In this document: piece by piece, positions 38,538-47,762 of the stretch | Position numbering within the stretch: the stretch's first letter is position 1 | Layout of the letters: each line of letters begins with the position of its first letter | Source of the DNA: Streptomyces tateyamensis | GTDB taxonomy: Bacteria > Actinomycetota > Actinomycetes > Streptomycetales > Streptomycetaceae | Length of the DNA stretch: 64,000 nucleotides | Reading direction: 5' to 3' | Assembly (NCBI RefSeq): GCF_003205575.1 | Contig: NZ_PYBW01000013.1 | Span: 62,001 to 126,000, forward strand | Program-made: the position numbers and the translations under genes | Notes under the pieces: model-generated | Database searches by the model: none | Told to the model about the DNA's origin: nothing | Seen by the model: the letters and a program-made list of their open reading frames with translations, nothing else

Positions 38538-39320
38538 GTGCCGAATTCCACGATTTCTGCGGCGCGCGACCCAGAGCCGGTGCCGAGCCGCCGCAGACCC
38601 ACCCGAATTGTCGGACGTGCCCTGACCTGCACCGTCTTCGCACTGGCCGGCGTCCTCTTCTACGTCAGCGCGCACGCGGCCCGCGGCATCGACCTGCGCT
38701 CCGACAATTCACTGCTGCGGCTGAGCGACGTGATACAGCAGCGCAGCGACCAGAACCAGCAGACCCAGTCCGAGCTCTCCGACCTCCAGCAGAAGGCGGA
38801 CCAGCTGGTCAAGCAGCAGGCCGGTACCCCGTCCGGCGGCGACCCGCTGGCCGCCCTGCGCGACCAGACCGGCCTGGACCCGCTGCAGGGCCCGGGCCTG
38901 ACGGTGACCCTGAACGACGCCCCGCCCGGCGCCACCGCCAAGATCGCCGGGGTGCCCGAGCCCGGCGTCAACGACCTGGTGATCCACCAGCAGGACATCC
39001 AGGCCGTGGTCAACGCGCTCTGGCGGGGCGGCGCGGCCGGCGTCCAGGTGATGGACCAGCGGCTGATCTCCACCAGCGCGGTGCGCTGCGTCGGCAACAC
39101 CCTGCTGCTCCAGGGCCGGGTCTACTCCCCGCCCTACGTGATCCGGGCGGTAGGCCGCACCGCCGACCTCAGGGCCGCGGTGGACGGGGACCCGTCGATC
39201 CACACCTACCTGCAGTACGTGGCGGCCTACGGGCTTGGCTGGAAGCTCCAGGAGAACGGCGAGCTGAACCTGCCCGGCTACACCGGCAGCACCGACCTGC
39301 ACGCCGCCCAGGGCCAGTAG
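38538..39320 (+). CDS. DUF881 family protein
   Basis: 260 aa. One N-terminal transmembrane helix ('ALTCTVFALAGVLFYVSAHAA', ~28-48), a short coiled coil ('QQRSDQNQQTQSELSDLQQKADQLVKQQ', described by its 65-100 span), then the DUF881 domain ('GPGLTVTLNDAP', 'DLVIHQQDIQAVVNALWRGGA'). Function unknown; conserved near crgA (Rv0012 in M. tuberculosis), suggesting a link to division or envelope. GTG 38538 has GGAAGGAG upstream, rather far at 11 nt. Confidence 0.88.
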   Translation: MPNSTISAARDPEPVPSRRRPTRIVGRALTCTVFALAGVLFYVSAHAARGIDLRSDNSLLRLSDVIQQRSDQNQQTQSELSDLQQKADQLVKQQAGTPSGGDPLAALRDQTGLDPLQGPGLTVTLNDAPPGATAKIAGVPEPGVNDLVIHQQDIQAVVNALWRGGAAGVQVMDQRLISTSAVRCVGNTLLLQGRVYSPPYVIRAVGRTADLRAAVDGDPSIHTYLQYVAAYGLGWKLQENGELNLPGYTGSTDLHAAQGQ

Positions 39321-39441
39321 CCGGGCGCCCGGCGGTGGCACAGCGGCCGTCCGGGGAGCGGGAAAAGGCCCGCAGCCCCCGCCGGTCCCAGCTCGGCGGT
39401 CTACTCTGGTGCCGCAACGGGACCACCATCGAGGGAGCAGC

Positions 39442-39615
39442 ATGTACAGCTGGATCTGGCGCCACCTGCCGGGGAACAGCCTGGTGCGGGCCGTCATCTC
39501 GCTGCTGCTGGTGATCGGCGCCGTGTACGTGCTGTTCCAGTACGTCTTCCCGTGGCTGGAACCGTTGCTCCCGTTCAGCGACGTCACAGTGGACAACGGC
39601 GGCGGCACCGGCTGA
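39442..39615 (+). CDS. small single-pass membrane protein
   Basis: 57 aa: MYSWIWRHLPGNS, one helix ('VRAVISLLLVIGAVYVLFQYVF'), then a short acidic-Gly tail. ATG 39442 has GGGAG 5 nt upstream. Streptomycetes carry a protein of this size between DUF881 and the amidotransferase gene. Function unknown. Confidence 0.8.
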   Translation: MYSWIWRHLPGNSLVRAVISLLLVIGAVYVLFQYVFPWLEPLLPFSDVTVDNGGGTG

Positions 39616-39667
39616 GCCCGCCCCCGACCGACCGCCCTGCTCCTTCGCACTCCCGGAGACAGCCCGT

Positions 39668-40330
39668 ATGACCTCGCCCGCCGCCGCGCCGCGGATCCTC
39701 GTCGTGGACAACTACGACAGCTTCGTCTTCAACCTGGTCCAGTACCTCTACCAGCTCGGCGCCACCTGCGAGGTGGTCCGCAACGACGAGCTGACGGTGG
39801 ACCAGGCCGCCCGGCGGGCCGGCGGCTCGGGCTACGACGGGGTGCTGCTCTCCCCCGGCCCCGGCACCCCCGAGGAGGCCGGGATCTGCGTGGAGATGGT
39901 CCGGCACTGCGCCGCGGCCGGGCTGCCGCTGTTCGGCGTCTGCCTGGGCCTGCAGTCCATCGCGGTGGCCTACGGCGCCGTGGTGGGCCGGGCGCCCGAG
40001 CTGCTGCACGGCAAGACCTCGCTGGTCACCCACGAGGACGGCGGCGTCTTCGCCGGCCTGCCCTCGCCGCTGACCGCCACCCGCTACCACTCGCTCGCGG
40101 TCGAGGAGCCCACCGTGCCGGCCGAGCTGCGGGTGACGGCGCGCACCGGGAGCGGCGTGATCATGGGCCTGCGCCACCGCGACCTGCCGGTGGAGGGCGT
40201 CCAGTTCCACCCGGAGTCGGTGCTCACCGAGGGCGGGCACCGGATGCTGGCCAACTGGCTCGCGGAGTGCGGCGACACCGGCGCGGTGGCGCGCTCGGCC
40301 GGGCTCGCCCCGGTGATCGGCCGGGGCTGA
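39668..40330 (+). CDS. glutamine amidotransferase, aminodeoxychorismate/anthranilate synthase component II
   Basis: 220 aa. Class I glutaminase: 'VVDNYDSFVFNLVQYL', oxyanion 'SPGPGTPEEAG', nucleophile in 'FGVCLGLQSIA', His-Glu in 'GVQFHPESVLT'. It delivers ammonia from glutamine to chorismate. The partner TrpE/PabB is not nearby, so anthranilate versus aminodeoxychorismate cannot be settled (pabA/trpG). The location matches Rv0013 (trpG) and SCO3851. The ATG has GGAGA about 9 nt upstream. Confidence 0.92.
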   Translation: MTSPAAAPRILVVDNYDSFVFNLVQYLYQLGATCEVVRNDELTVDQAARRAGGSGYDGVLLSPGPGTPEEAGICVEMVRHCAAAGLPLFGVCLGLQSIAVAYGAVVGRAPELLHGKTSLVTHEDGGVFAGLPSPLTATRYHSLAVEEPTVPAELRVTARTGSGVIMGLRHRDLPVEGVQFHPESVLTEGGHRMLANWLAECGDTGAVARSAGLAPVIGRG

Positions 40331-40332
40331 GG

Positions 40333-41340
40333 ATGACCGCGGTCCGCCCGGAGGGGCGCCAGGACGACTGGTACCGGCCGGAGGAGCCGGACGGCTGGGG
40401 CGTCTACGAGCCCAGCGGCCCCGCCCCCGGCCACCCGGGCGGGCAGCAGCCGCCCGCCGAGCCCGCGGAGTACCCCTGGCTGGCCGACCAGACGCTGCAG
40501 CTGCGGGTGATCAGCGCGCCCGGGCAGCCGGGGGAGCCGGTGGTGACCGGCGGCCGGGCCGAGCGGCGGCGGGCCGCCCAGGGCCGGATGGCGGTGCGAT
40601 CGGGCAACGGCCGGCGCCGGTCCGGCGGCCGGTCGGCGGCGGTGGTCCGGCCCAAGGAACCCAAACGGGTGATCGCCGCCCGGCTGATCGGCGAGCTGTG
40701 CATCACGCTCGGCCTGGTGATGCTGCTCTTCGTCTCGTACCAGCTCTGGTGGACCAACGTGCAGGCCGACGCCTCGGCCAACGGCACCCGCAACCAGCTG
40801 GAGCAGCAGTGGACCGCCCCGGTGGCGCCCGGCGGGCCCACCCCGGTGCCGGCCGGCACCTTCGCCCCCGGCCAGGGCTTCGCGATCCTGCACGTGCCCA
40901 AGATCGGCATCACCTACCCGATCGCCGAGGGCACCGACAAGCAGAAGGTGCTGGACCACGGCCTGGTCGGCCACTACACCGGCACCGCGATGCCCTCCGA
41001 CGCGGCCGGCAACTTCGCGGTGGCCGCCCACCGCACCACCCACGGCCAGCCCTTCCGCCGGCTCGCCGAGCTGGCCCCGGGCGACAAGATCGTGGTGGAG
41101 ACCGCCACCACCTACTTCACCTACGAGGTGGCCGGCGGCATCCCGGAGACCCCGCCGACCAACGTGACGGTGCTTCAGGCGGTGCCCAAGGGCTCGCCGT
41201 TCACCGGTCCGGGCCGGTACCTCACGATGACCACCTGTACACCCGAGTTCAGTGCCCGCGGTCGGTTGATCGTCTTTGGCAAACTGGTCGACGAGAGACC
41301 GAGGAGTCAGGGCCAGCCGCCCGCGCTGACCGGCTCCTGA
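40333..41340 (+). CDS. class E sortase (first of two)
   Basis: 335 aa. A ~110-residue cytoplasmic Pro/Gly/Arg-rich N-terminus, a transmembrane helix ('LIGELCITLGLVMLLFVSYQLWWT'), then the sortase domain with catalytic His in 'AVAAHRTTHG', Cys in 'LTMTTCTPEFS' and Arg in 'ARGRLIVFG'. Class E sortases attach LAXTG-type proteins such as long chaplins to the wall in Streptomyces. ATG 40333 is 2 bp after the amidotransferase stop with a weak SD; upstream in-frame starts exist. Confidence 0.92.
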   Translation: MTAVRPEGRQDDWYRPEEPDGWGVYEPSGPAPGHPGGQQPPAEPAEYPWLADQTLQLRVISAPGQPGEPVVTGGRAERRRAAQGRMAVRSGNGRRRSGGRSAAVVRPKEPKRVIAARLIGELCITLGLVMLLFVSYQLWWTNVQADASANGTRNQLEQQWTAPVAPGGPTPVPAGTFAPGQGFAILHVPKIGITYPIAEGTDKQKVLDHGLVGHYTGTAMPSDAAGNFAVAAHRTTHGQPFRRLAELAPGDKIVVETATTYFTYEVAGGIPETPPTNVTVLQAVPKGSPFTGPGRYLTMTTCTPEFSARGRLIVFGKLVDERPRSQGQPPALTGS

Positions 41341-41365
41341 GCCATCGTCAGGGCGGAGCCCCGGT

Positions 41366-42091
41366 GTGAGCAGAACTGTGTCCGGTCGTCGCCGCCGTCC
41401 CCCGTGGGCGGTGGCGCTCGGTCTCCTGGGGGAGTTGCTGGTCACCGCCGGGGTGCTGGTGGGACTGTTCACCGCCTACTCGCTGTGGTGGACCGACGTG
41501 CTGGCCGACCGTCAGGCCGGGCACCAGGCGGGCCGGCTGCGCCAGGACTGGACCGCTCCAGGCAGCGGCCCCACCGCCCCGGCCGGGCCGGGCTACCAGG
41601 CCGGCGACGGGCTCGGCTTCCTGCACGTGCCGGCCATGGGCAAGGACTACCAGGTGCTGATCAAGCTCGGCACCACCCCCGAGGTGCTCAACCAGGGCGT
41701 GGCCGGGGTCTACCAGGCGCCCTACACCAGCGCGATGCCCTGGGACCGGGCGGGCAACTTCGCGCTGGCCGCGCACCGCGACGGGCACGGCGCCAAGTTC
41801 CACGACCTGGACGCGGTCGGCAAGGGCGACGCGATCGTGGTGGAGACCCGGGACCGCTGGTACGTCTACCGGGTGGACGCCACCCTGGCGCAGACCGACA
41901 AGGAGGACGTGGGCGTGGTCGCCCCGGTCCCCGCCGAGGCCGGCTACACCGCGCCCGGCCGCTACATCACGCTGACCACCTGCACCCCGGTCTACACCTC
42001 ACGGTTCCGGATGGCGGTCTGGGGCTCGCTGGTGCGGGTCGACGCGGTGGACGCGCAGCGGACCCCGCCGCCCGAGCTGCGCGCCGGGTGA
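41366..42091 (+). CDS. class E sortase (second of two)
   Basis: 241 aa. Short N-terminus, transmembrane helix ('LGLLGELLVTAGVLVGLFTAYSLWWTD'), then the catalytic His in 'ALAAHRDGHG', Cys in 'TLTTCTPVYTS' and Arg in 'SRFRMAVWG'. Clearly a paralogue of the preceding gene, lacking its long cytoplasmic extension. GTG 41366 has GGAG upstream. It converges on pknB with only 21 bp between. Confidence 0.93.
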   Translation: MSRTVSGRRRRPPWAVALGLLGELLVTAGVLVGLFTAYSLWWTDVLADRQAGHQAGRLRQDWTAPGSGPTAPAGPGYQAGDGLGFLHVPAMGKDYQVLIKLGTTPEVLNQGVAGVYQAPYTSAMPWDRAGNFALAAHRDGHGAKFHDLDAVGKGDAIVVETRDRWYVYRVDATLAQTDKEDVGVVAPVPAEAGYTAPGRYITLTTCTPVYTSRFRMAVWGSLVRVDAVDAQRTPPPELRAG

Positions 42092-42112
42092 CGGGGTCCG
42101 CGGGGTCAGTGC

Positions 42113-44209
42113 CTACTGGCCGGTGGTGCCGCCGATCGGGGGGAAGCCGATGGTCCCGCCGGTCCCTTTGGTGTCGCCGGGCCGGGTGGTGATCTGGATG
42201 TTGGTGCTCGGGTCGATCAACTGGTTGGGACCGGGGTTGGTGATGACCACCACGGCCTTGTCGTCGCTGGGGCCGTTGAAGGTCCAGGCGGTGAACCCGG
42301 CCGACTTCAGGGCCGCCGTGGCGTCCTTGACCGTCCGGTTGCTCACGTCCGGCACCTGGGCCTTGGCCGGGGCCGCGTAGACCGTCAGGGTGATCTTGGC
42401 GCCCTTGGGCTGCTTCGAGTTGGCCGGCGGGTTCTGCGAGGCGACGGTGCCGACCGGCTTGCTCGGGTCGGTGGTGGGCGTGGTCTTCGAGGAGTCCACG
42501 GCGAAGCCGGCATCCTGCAGGGTCTGGGTGGCCACCTCGACGGTCTGGCCGACCACGCTCGGCACGCCGGACTTGTTCGGGCCCTGCGAGATGGTCAGGG
42601 TGACCGCGGTGCCCGGGTCGGCCTTGGTGCCGGCCGCCGGGTTCTGCGAGATCACCGAGTCCTGCGGCACCGTGTCGTCGCCCGCGTACTGCGGCGGGCC
42701 GACCGTGAAGCCCGCGTCCTGCAGCGCCTTGGTGGCGGCGGCGCTGGACTGCCCGGTCACCGAGGGCACCGGGCTCTGGCCCGGGCCGCTGGACAGCTGC
42801 ACGGTGATGGTGCCGTTGTCGGGCATCTTGGCGCCGGCCGCCGGGTTCTGCTGGCAGACCTGGTCCTTGGGCACCGCGCCGCAGGGGATCGCCGCGCCCT
42901 TGGCCACGGTCAGCTTGGTGCTGGTGTTGTGCGCGGCCGAGACCGCGTCGTCGAAGCTGCGACCGGTCAGTGTGGGGGCGTTGATCTGGGTGCTGGCGGC
43001 GCCGTTGCCCTTGAACATGGCCGAGGCCACGAAGAACGATCCGACCAGCACCAGCACCGCCGCCACCGCCAGGATGATCCAGGAGGTGTTGCTCTTCTTC
43101 GGAGGCTCCTCGCGCCGGCGCGAGGAGCGCGGGCCCTCGTCGTAGCCGTCGTTGCCGCCGCCGGCCTGCGGGTCGTCGTAGCCTCCCGGGTAGCCCTGCT
43201 GACCGTAGCCCTGCTGGCCGACCTGCGGCAGCATCGCGGTCGGCGCGGAGCCGGCCGGCGGCATCAGGTTGGTCTGGCCGTAGGGGTCGTGCTGGGCCGG
43301 GTAGCCGTTCTGGTCGTAGCCGTAGCCGCCCATCCCGTAGGCGGCGGCCTGCTGGGCCGCGGCCACCGGCAGGCCGTCCAGGAAGCGCTCGATGTCGTCG
43401 CGCATCTCGTCGGCGCTCTGGTAGCGGTAGTCCCGCTCCTTGGCCAGCGCCTTGAGCACGATCGCGTCGACCTCGGGGCGCACCTCGGGGTCGTAGCTGG
43501 ACGGCGGCGCCGCCTCCTCGCGCACGTGCTGGTAGGCCACCGCGACCGGCGAGTCGCCGACGAACGGCGGGCGCAGGGTGAGCAGCTCGTACAGCAGGCA
43601 GCCGGTGGAGTACAGGTCGGAGCGGGCGTCCACGGTCTCGCCCTTGGCCTGCTCGGGCGAGAGGTACTGGGCGGTGCCGATCACGGCCGAGGTCTGGGTC
43701 ATCGTCATGCCGGCGTCGCCCATCGCGCGGGCGATGCCGAAGTCCATCACCTTGACGTTGCCCTGGCGGGTCAGCATCACGTTGGCGGGCTTGATGTCGC
43801 GGTGCACGATGCCGGCCCGGTGCGAGTACTCCAGCGCCTGCAGGATGCCGATGGTCATCTCCAGCGCGCGCTCCGGCAGCAGCCGGCGCCCGGAGTGCAG
43901 CAGCTCGCGCAGCGTCGAGCCCTCGACGTACTCCATCACGATGTACGGGATGGAGATGCCGTCGATGTAGTCCTCGCCGGTGTCGTACACGGCGACGATC
44001 GCGGGGTGGTTCAGCGAGGCGGCGGACTGCGCCTCGCGGCGGAAGCGGGCCTGGAACGACGGGTCGCGGGCCATGTCGGTCCGGAGCGTCTTCACGGCGA
44101 CGGAACGGCCGAGCCGGGTGTCATGGGCGAGGTAGACCTCGGCCATGCCACCGCGTCCGAGGACGCCGCCGAGCTCGTACCTGCCGCCGAGGCGACGAGG
44201 CTCTTCCAT
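42113..44209 (-). CDS. pknB: serine/threonine protein kinase PknB with four PASTA domains
   Basis: 698 aa. Kinase domain (~10-275): 'LGRGGMAEVYLA', Lys in 'VAVKTLR', 'VHRDIKPANVML', 'VMDFGIARA', 'GTAQYLSPEQ'. A Gly/Tyr/Gln-rich juxtamembrane linker, transmembrane helix (~373-397) and four PASTA domains (~400-690) follow; the first PASTA has a Cys pair (IPCGAV, QVCQQN). PASTA domains sense muropeptides or lipid II. Known targets in mycobacteria include FhaA-binding pseudokinase MviN and CwlM. ATG 44209 chosen. Head of the pknB-pbpA side of the cluster, but downstream of pbpA in transcription order. Confidence 0.96.
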   Translation of the reverse strand: MEEPRRLGGRYELGGVLGRGGMAEVYLAHDTRLGRSVAVKTLRTDMARDPSFQARFRREAQSAASLNHPAIVAVYDTGEDYIDGISIPYIVMEYVEGSTLRELLHSGRRLLPERALEMTIGILQALEYSHRAGIVHRDIKPANVMLTRQGNVKVMDFGIARAMGDAGMTMTQTSAVIGTAQYLSPEQAKGETVDARSDLYSTGCLLYELLTLRPPFVGDSPVAVAYQHVREEAAPPSSYDPEVRPEVDAIVLKALAKERDYRYQSADEMRDDIERFLDGLPVAAAQQAAAYGMGGYGYDQNGYPAQHDPYGQTNLMPPAGSAPTAMLPQVGQQGYGQQGYPGGYDDPQAGGGNDGYDEGPRSSRRREEPPKKSNTSWIILAVAAVLVLVGSFFVASAMFKGNGAASTQINAPTLTGRSFDDAVSAAHNTSTKLTVAKGAAIPCGAVPKDQVCQQNPAAGAKMPDNGTITVQLSSGPGQSPVPSVTGQSSAAATKALQDAGFTVGPPQYAGDDTVPQDSVISQNPAAGTKADPGTAVTLTISQGPNKSGVPSVVGQTVEVATQTLQDAGFAVDSSKTTPTTDPSKPVGTVASQNPPANSKQPKGAKITLTVYAAPAKAQVPDVSNRTVKDATAALKSAGFTAWTFNGPSDDKAVVVITNPGPNQLIDPSTNIQITTRPGDTKGTGGTIGFPPIGGTTGQ

Positions 44210-44469
44210 AGTTCCGACCCTCTCCCTCACCGGGGGGTGAGGATGTGACGTAGGTGTCCCCGCACGTTTCTGTAGTGACGCTGCCCACGTCACAGGTGGT
44301 TCTGTGAGACAGGTCACGCCCACCCGGGCGGGTGCGACCGAGCCGCGGGTACACCCGCCGCTCGCGGATACGCTACCGGTCGCCGCCAGCACAACTCGAC
44401 ACGCCCGGCAGCTGAGACCAGACCGTATCCGTCAGCCAGTATCCGGCAATCCGGTCAGCCCAGTATCGG

Positions 44470-45921
44470 TCAGCGACCGATGACCGCCTGCATGATCTGC
44501 TTGGCGATCGGCGCCGCGATCGAGCCGCCGCTGATCTCGTCGGACTGGGCGGCGCCGTCCTCGACCACCACCGCAACCGCCACCGGGACGTCCTGGCCGA
44601 CCTTGGCGTAGCTGACGAACCAGGCGAACGGCAGGCCCTTGTTGTCGGTGCCGTGCTGGGCGGTGCCGGTCTTGCCGCCGACCTCGACGCCGTTGATCCG
44701 CGCGTTGCGGCCGGTGCCGTTCTGCACCACGTCGACCATCATCTGCTGCAGCTTCTGCGCGGTGGCCGGGCTGACCGCCTGGGAGAGCTGGCTCTCGGTG
44801 TGCTTGGAGATCACCGTGCCGCTGCCGGAACGCTCCTCGTCGACCAGGTAGGGCTGCATCAGCTTGCCGTTGTCGGCGATCGCGGCCGCCACCATGGCCA
44901 TCTGCAGCGGGGTCGCGGTGGTGTTGTGCTGGCCGATCGCGTCCATCGCGGTGCCGTCGGGGGTGGAGTCGGTGGGGAAGACGCTCTTCACCGAGCGGAT
45001 CGGGGTGTCCACCGTGTTGTTGAACCCGAACTTCTCGGCCTGCGTCTGCAGCTTCTCCTTGCCCAGGTCGGCGCCGAGCTTGCCGTAGACGGTGTTGCAG
45101 GAGATGGTCAGCGCGTGCATCAGGGTGGCCTGGCCGCAGTCCTCCTGCGGGCTGTCGTTCTGCAGCTCGGTCGTGGTGCCGGGCAGGATGAAGTGGTCCG
45201 GGGTGTCGGTCTGGTCGTCCGGGCTCTGGTACTTGCCGGTCTCGAACGCGGTGGCCGCGGTGACCAGCTTGAAGGTGGAGCCCGGCGGGTAGGTCTGGCG
45301 CAGCGCGCGGTCCAGCATCGGCTGGTTCTGGTCGGAGTTCAGCGCGTTCCAGGCCGAGGAGTCGGTGAAGCCGGCGATCGTGCCCGGGTCGTAGGACGGG
45401 GTGCTGACCAGGGCCAGGATCGCGCCGGTGCGCGGGTCGATGGCCACCGCCGCGCCCTTCTTGCCGTTCAGCGCGCCGTAGGCCGCCTTCTGCACCGCGG
45501 GGTTGATCGTGGTGGCGACGTCGCCCCCCTGGCGCTGCTTGCCGGTCAGCTGGTCCACCGTGTTGCGGAAGAACAGCCGGTCGTCGGTGCCGGTGAGGAT
45601 CCCGTTCTCCAGGTTCTCCAGCGCGTTCGAGCCGTAGACCTGGGAGGTGTAGCCGGTCACCGCGGCGTACAGCTGACCGTCGGTGTAGCCGCGCTTGTAC
45701 TTGTACTGGTAGCCGCCGGTCAGGTCGGAGCGGGTCACCGGCTGGCCGCCGACCAGGATGTTGCCGCGCGGGTAGGAGTACTGGTCCATCAGCACCCGCC
45801 GGTTGTGCTGGTCCTTGGCCAGGCTGTCCGCCTCGACCACCTGGACCCAGTTGGTGCGCAGCAGCAGCGCGAACACCAGGATCATGCAGAAGACGGACAC
45901 CCGTCGGATGGGCTTGTTCAC
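44470..45921 (-). CDS. pbpA: penicillin-binding protein A (class B PBP, transpeptidase)
   Basis: 483 aa. N-terminal membrane anchor ('VSVFCMILVFALLLRTNWVQVV'), PBP dimerisation region, then the transpeptidase: 'PPGSTFK' (~212), 'SCNTVYG' (~273), 'GGKTGTAQ' (~416). It cross-links peptidoglycan, normally paired with a SEDS glycosyltransferase (RodA/FtsW). No SEDS gene lies beside it here. GTG 45921 has GGAGGGG 9 nt upstream. Confidence 0.96.
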   Translation of the reverse strand: MNKPIRRVSVFCMILVFALLLRTNWVQVVEADSLAKDQHNRRVLMDQYSYPRGNILVGGQPVTRSDLTGGYQYKYKRGYTDGQLYAAVTGYTSQVYGSNALENLENGILTGTDDRLFFRNTVDQLTGKQRQGGDVATTINPAVQKAAYGALNGKKGAAVAIDPRTGAILALVSTPSYDPGTIAGFTDSSAWNALNSDQNQPMLDRALRQTYPPGSTFKLVTAATAFETGKYQSPDDQTDTPDHFILPGTTTELQNDSPQEDCGQATLMHALTISCNTVYGKLGADLGKEKLQTQAEKFGFNNTVDTPIRSVKSVFPTDSTPDGTAMDAIGQHNTTATPLQMAMVAAAIADNGKLMQPYLVDEERSGSGTVISKHTESQLSQAVSPATAQKLQQMMVDVVQNGTGRNARINGVEVGGKTGTAQHGTDNKGLPFAWFVSYAKVGQDVPVAVAVVVEDGAAQSDEISGGSIAAPIAKQIMQAVIGR

Positions 45922-45990
45922 GAGACGGGTCCCCTCCGGCGGCGTTCTGGGCGACAGTCATTCAACCGCACTGTCCCTCACGCCCGTGCC

Positions 45991-46010
45991 GCCCGGGTCG
46001 GTTCCCGGGC
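45991..46010 (-). terminator. short hairpin between phosphatase gene and pbpA
   Basis: GCCCGGG (45991-45997) and CCCGGGC (46004-46010) form a 7-bp stem with a 6-nt loop in the 114-bp spacer where rodA is normally found. A weak terminator or processing site; no U-tract. Confidence 0.4.
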
Positions 46011-46035
46011 GGTCGGCCGGTCGGCAGGCGGTCGG

Positions 46036-47664
46036 TCAGGAGGCGGGCGGGCAGTTGGCGGCCAACCGCTGCTCGTCCTGGCTCAGCTGCGGCGGGGCCG
46101 GGTCCGGCGTCGTCGGGCTGGGCGAGGCGGAGGCGGAGGCGCCGGCGGACGGCTGGGCGCCGGCGGACGGGCCCGGGCTCGGTACCGCGGGGGAGGCGCC
46201 GACCCTGGGGGCGGCGTGGTACGCGGCGGCGGTGGCCGGGCCGGCGGTGCCGGGGAGCGCGGTGCCGCCCGTGTTCTGGCCGACCTTCGCGCAGACCGCG
46301 GCCTGCGCGGCGTAGTCCTTGACCCGCTGGTCGGCGCTGCCCAGGCTGTCCACCTTGATGGTGCCCTTGAGCTGCTGCTGCTGGTCCAGCGGGAGCAGCC
46401 GGGTCGGCACGTCGGTCTGCTGCTTCACCGAGGACAGGCTGACCCCGGCGACGTTCCGGTTGACCCCCTGGTAGACCGTCACCTTGCCGTCGCTGGCGCC
46501 CAGGTAGTACTGGCCCTGGGTCCACGACCAGCCGGCGTACGCGGCGCCGCCGATCAGGCCGAGCGCCACCACGCCGATCGCCGAGCGGCGGAACCAGCGG
46601 CGCTTGCGCGGGGGCTGCTCGGCCAGCGGGTACTCCTCGGTGCCCGGCTGCTCGGGCTCGGCGGGGGCGCCGTAGCCCTGCTGCTGCCCGTACTCCTCGC
46701 CGTACCCGGGTGACTCGTAGCCCTGGGCCGGGCCGAAGCCGGCGCCGGACTGGTCGTAGCCGGCCGCGGGGCCGAAGGCGCCCGGTGCCTGCTGCTGCGG
46801 GGCCGGGCGGCCCAGGCCCGCGGCGCGGCCGGCCGGGGTGTCGATGACCTGGTTGTCCACCGCGGTGCCGTGCGGACCCTCGGCCACGGCGCCGACCACC
46901 ACCGGGGTGGTGGCGAACTGGCCGCTGAGGGTGTCGCTGGGGCCCACGTCGAGCACGTCGGCCACGACGCAGGTGATGTTGTCCGGGCCGCCGCCGCGCA
47001 GCGCCAGCTGGATCAGCTCCTGGATGGTCGACTCGGGGGCGTAGTAGCTCCCCAGCGTCTCCTCCAGGGTCTGGTGGCTGACCGGTCCGGACAGGCCGTC
47101 GGAGCAGATCAGGTACCGGTCGCCGGCCCGCACCTCGCGGATCGACAGGTCCGGCTCGACCTGGCCGCGCCCGTCCAGCGCCCGCATCAGCAGCGAGCGC
47201 TGCGGGTGGGTCTCGGCCTCCTCCGGGGTGATCCGGCCCTCGTCCACCAGGCGCTGGACCCAGGTGTGGTCCTGGGTGATCTGGGTCAGCACGCCCTCGC
47301 GCAGCAGGTAGGCGCGGGAGTCGCCGACGTGCACCAGGCCCATCCGCTCACCGGTCCACAGCAGCGCGGTGAGGGTGCAGCCCATGCCCTCCAGGTGCGG
47401 GTCGTGGTCGACCATCTGGCGCAGCCGCTCGTTGGCGTTCTGCACCGCGTCGTTCAGCAGGGTCAGCAGGTCGGCCTGGGGGTCGGCGTCGTCCAGGCCG
47501 ATGATCGAACTGAGCGCCTCGGAGGAGGCGACCTCACCGGCCGCGGCGCCGCCCATGCCGTCGGCGACGGCCAGCAGACGGGGACCGGCGTACCCGGAGT
47601 CCTCGTTCCCCTCCCGGATCAGTCCCTTGTGGGACCCGGCGGCGAATCGCAGCACGAGGCTCAT
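46036..47664 (-). CDS. PP2C family serine/threonine phosphatase (PstP-like)
   Basis: 542 aa. Catalytic domain ~1-240: 'GLIREGNEDSGYAG', 'AVADGMGGAAAGEVAS', 'VHVGDSRAYLL', 'ITQDHTWVQ', 'CSDGLSGPV', 'PDNITCVVADV', with the metal-binding Asp residues in place. A Gln/Gly/Pro/Tyr-rich linker leads to a transmembrane helix (~358-378) and a ~160-residue extracytoplasmic tail, Pro/Ser/Ala-rich at the end. It counteracts PknB. Start ATG 47664 is at the conserved MSLVLRFAAGSHKGL; longer frames are read-through. Confidence 0.94.
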   Translation of the reverse strand: MSLVLRFAAGSHKGLIREGNEDSGYAGPRLLAVADGMGGAAAGEVASSEALSSIIGLDDADPQADLLTLLNDAVQNANERLRQMVDHDPHLEGMGCTLTALLWTGERMGLVHVGDSRAYLLREGVLTQITQDHTWVQRLVDEGRITPEEAETHPQRSLLMRALDGRGQVEPDLSIREVRAGDRYLICSDGLSGPVSHQTLEETLGSYYAPESTIQELIQLALRGGGPDNITCVVADVLDVGPSDTLSGQFATTPVVVGAVAEGPHGTAVDNQVIDTPAGRAAGLGRPAPQQQAPGAFGPAAGYDQSGAGFGPAQGYESPGYGEEYGQQQGYGAPAEPEQPGTEEYPLAEQPPRKRRWFRRSAIGVVALGLIGGAAYAGWSWTQGQYYLGASDGKVTVYQGVNRNVAGVSLSSVKQQTDVPTRLLPLDQQQQLKGTIKVDSLGSADQRVKDYAAQAAVCAKVGQNTGGTALPGTAGPATAAAYHAAPRVGASPAVPSPGPSAGAQPSAGASASASPSPTTPDPAPPQLSQDEQRLAANCPPAS

Positions 47665-47762
47665 ACGGTGTGTGCCCCCCTCAGGGCCGGTCGCCCGGAC
47701 CCGGCAGCGTGCGTGCTGCCCTCCCGGCTGCTCATGGACGGGGTGCTGTCCCTCATGCGCCA

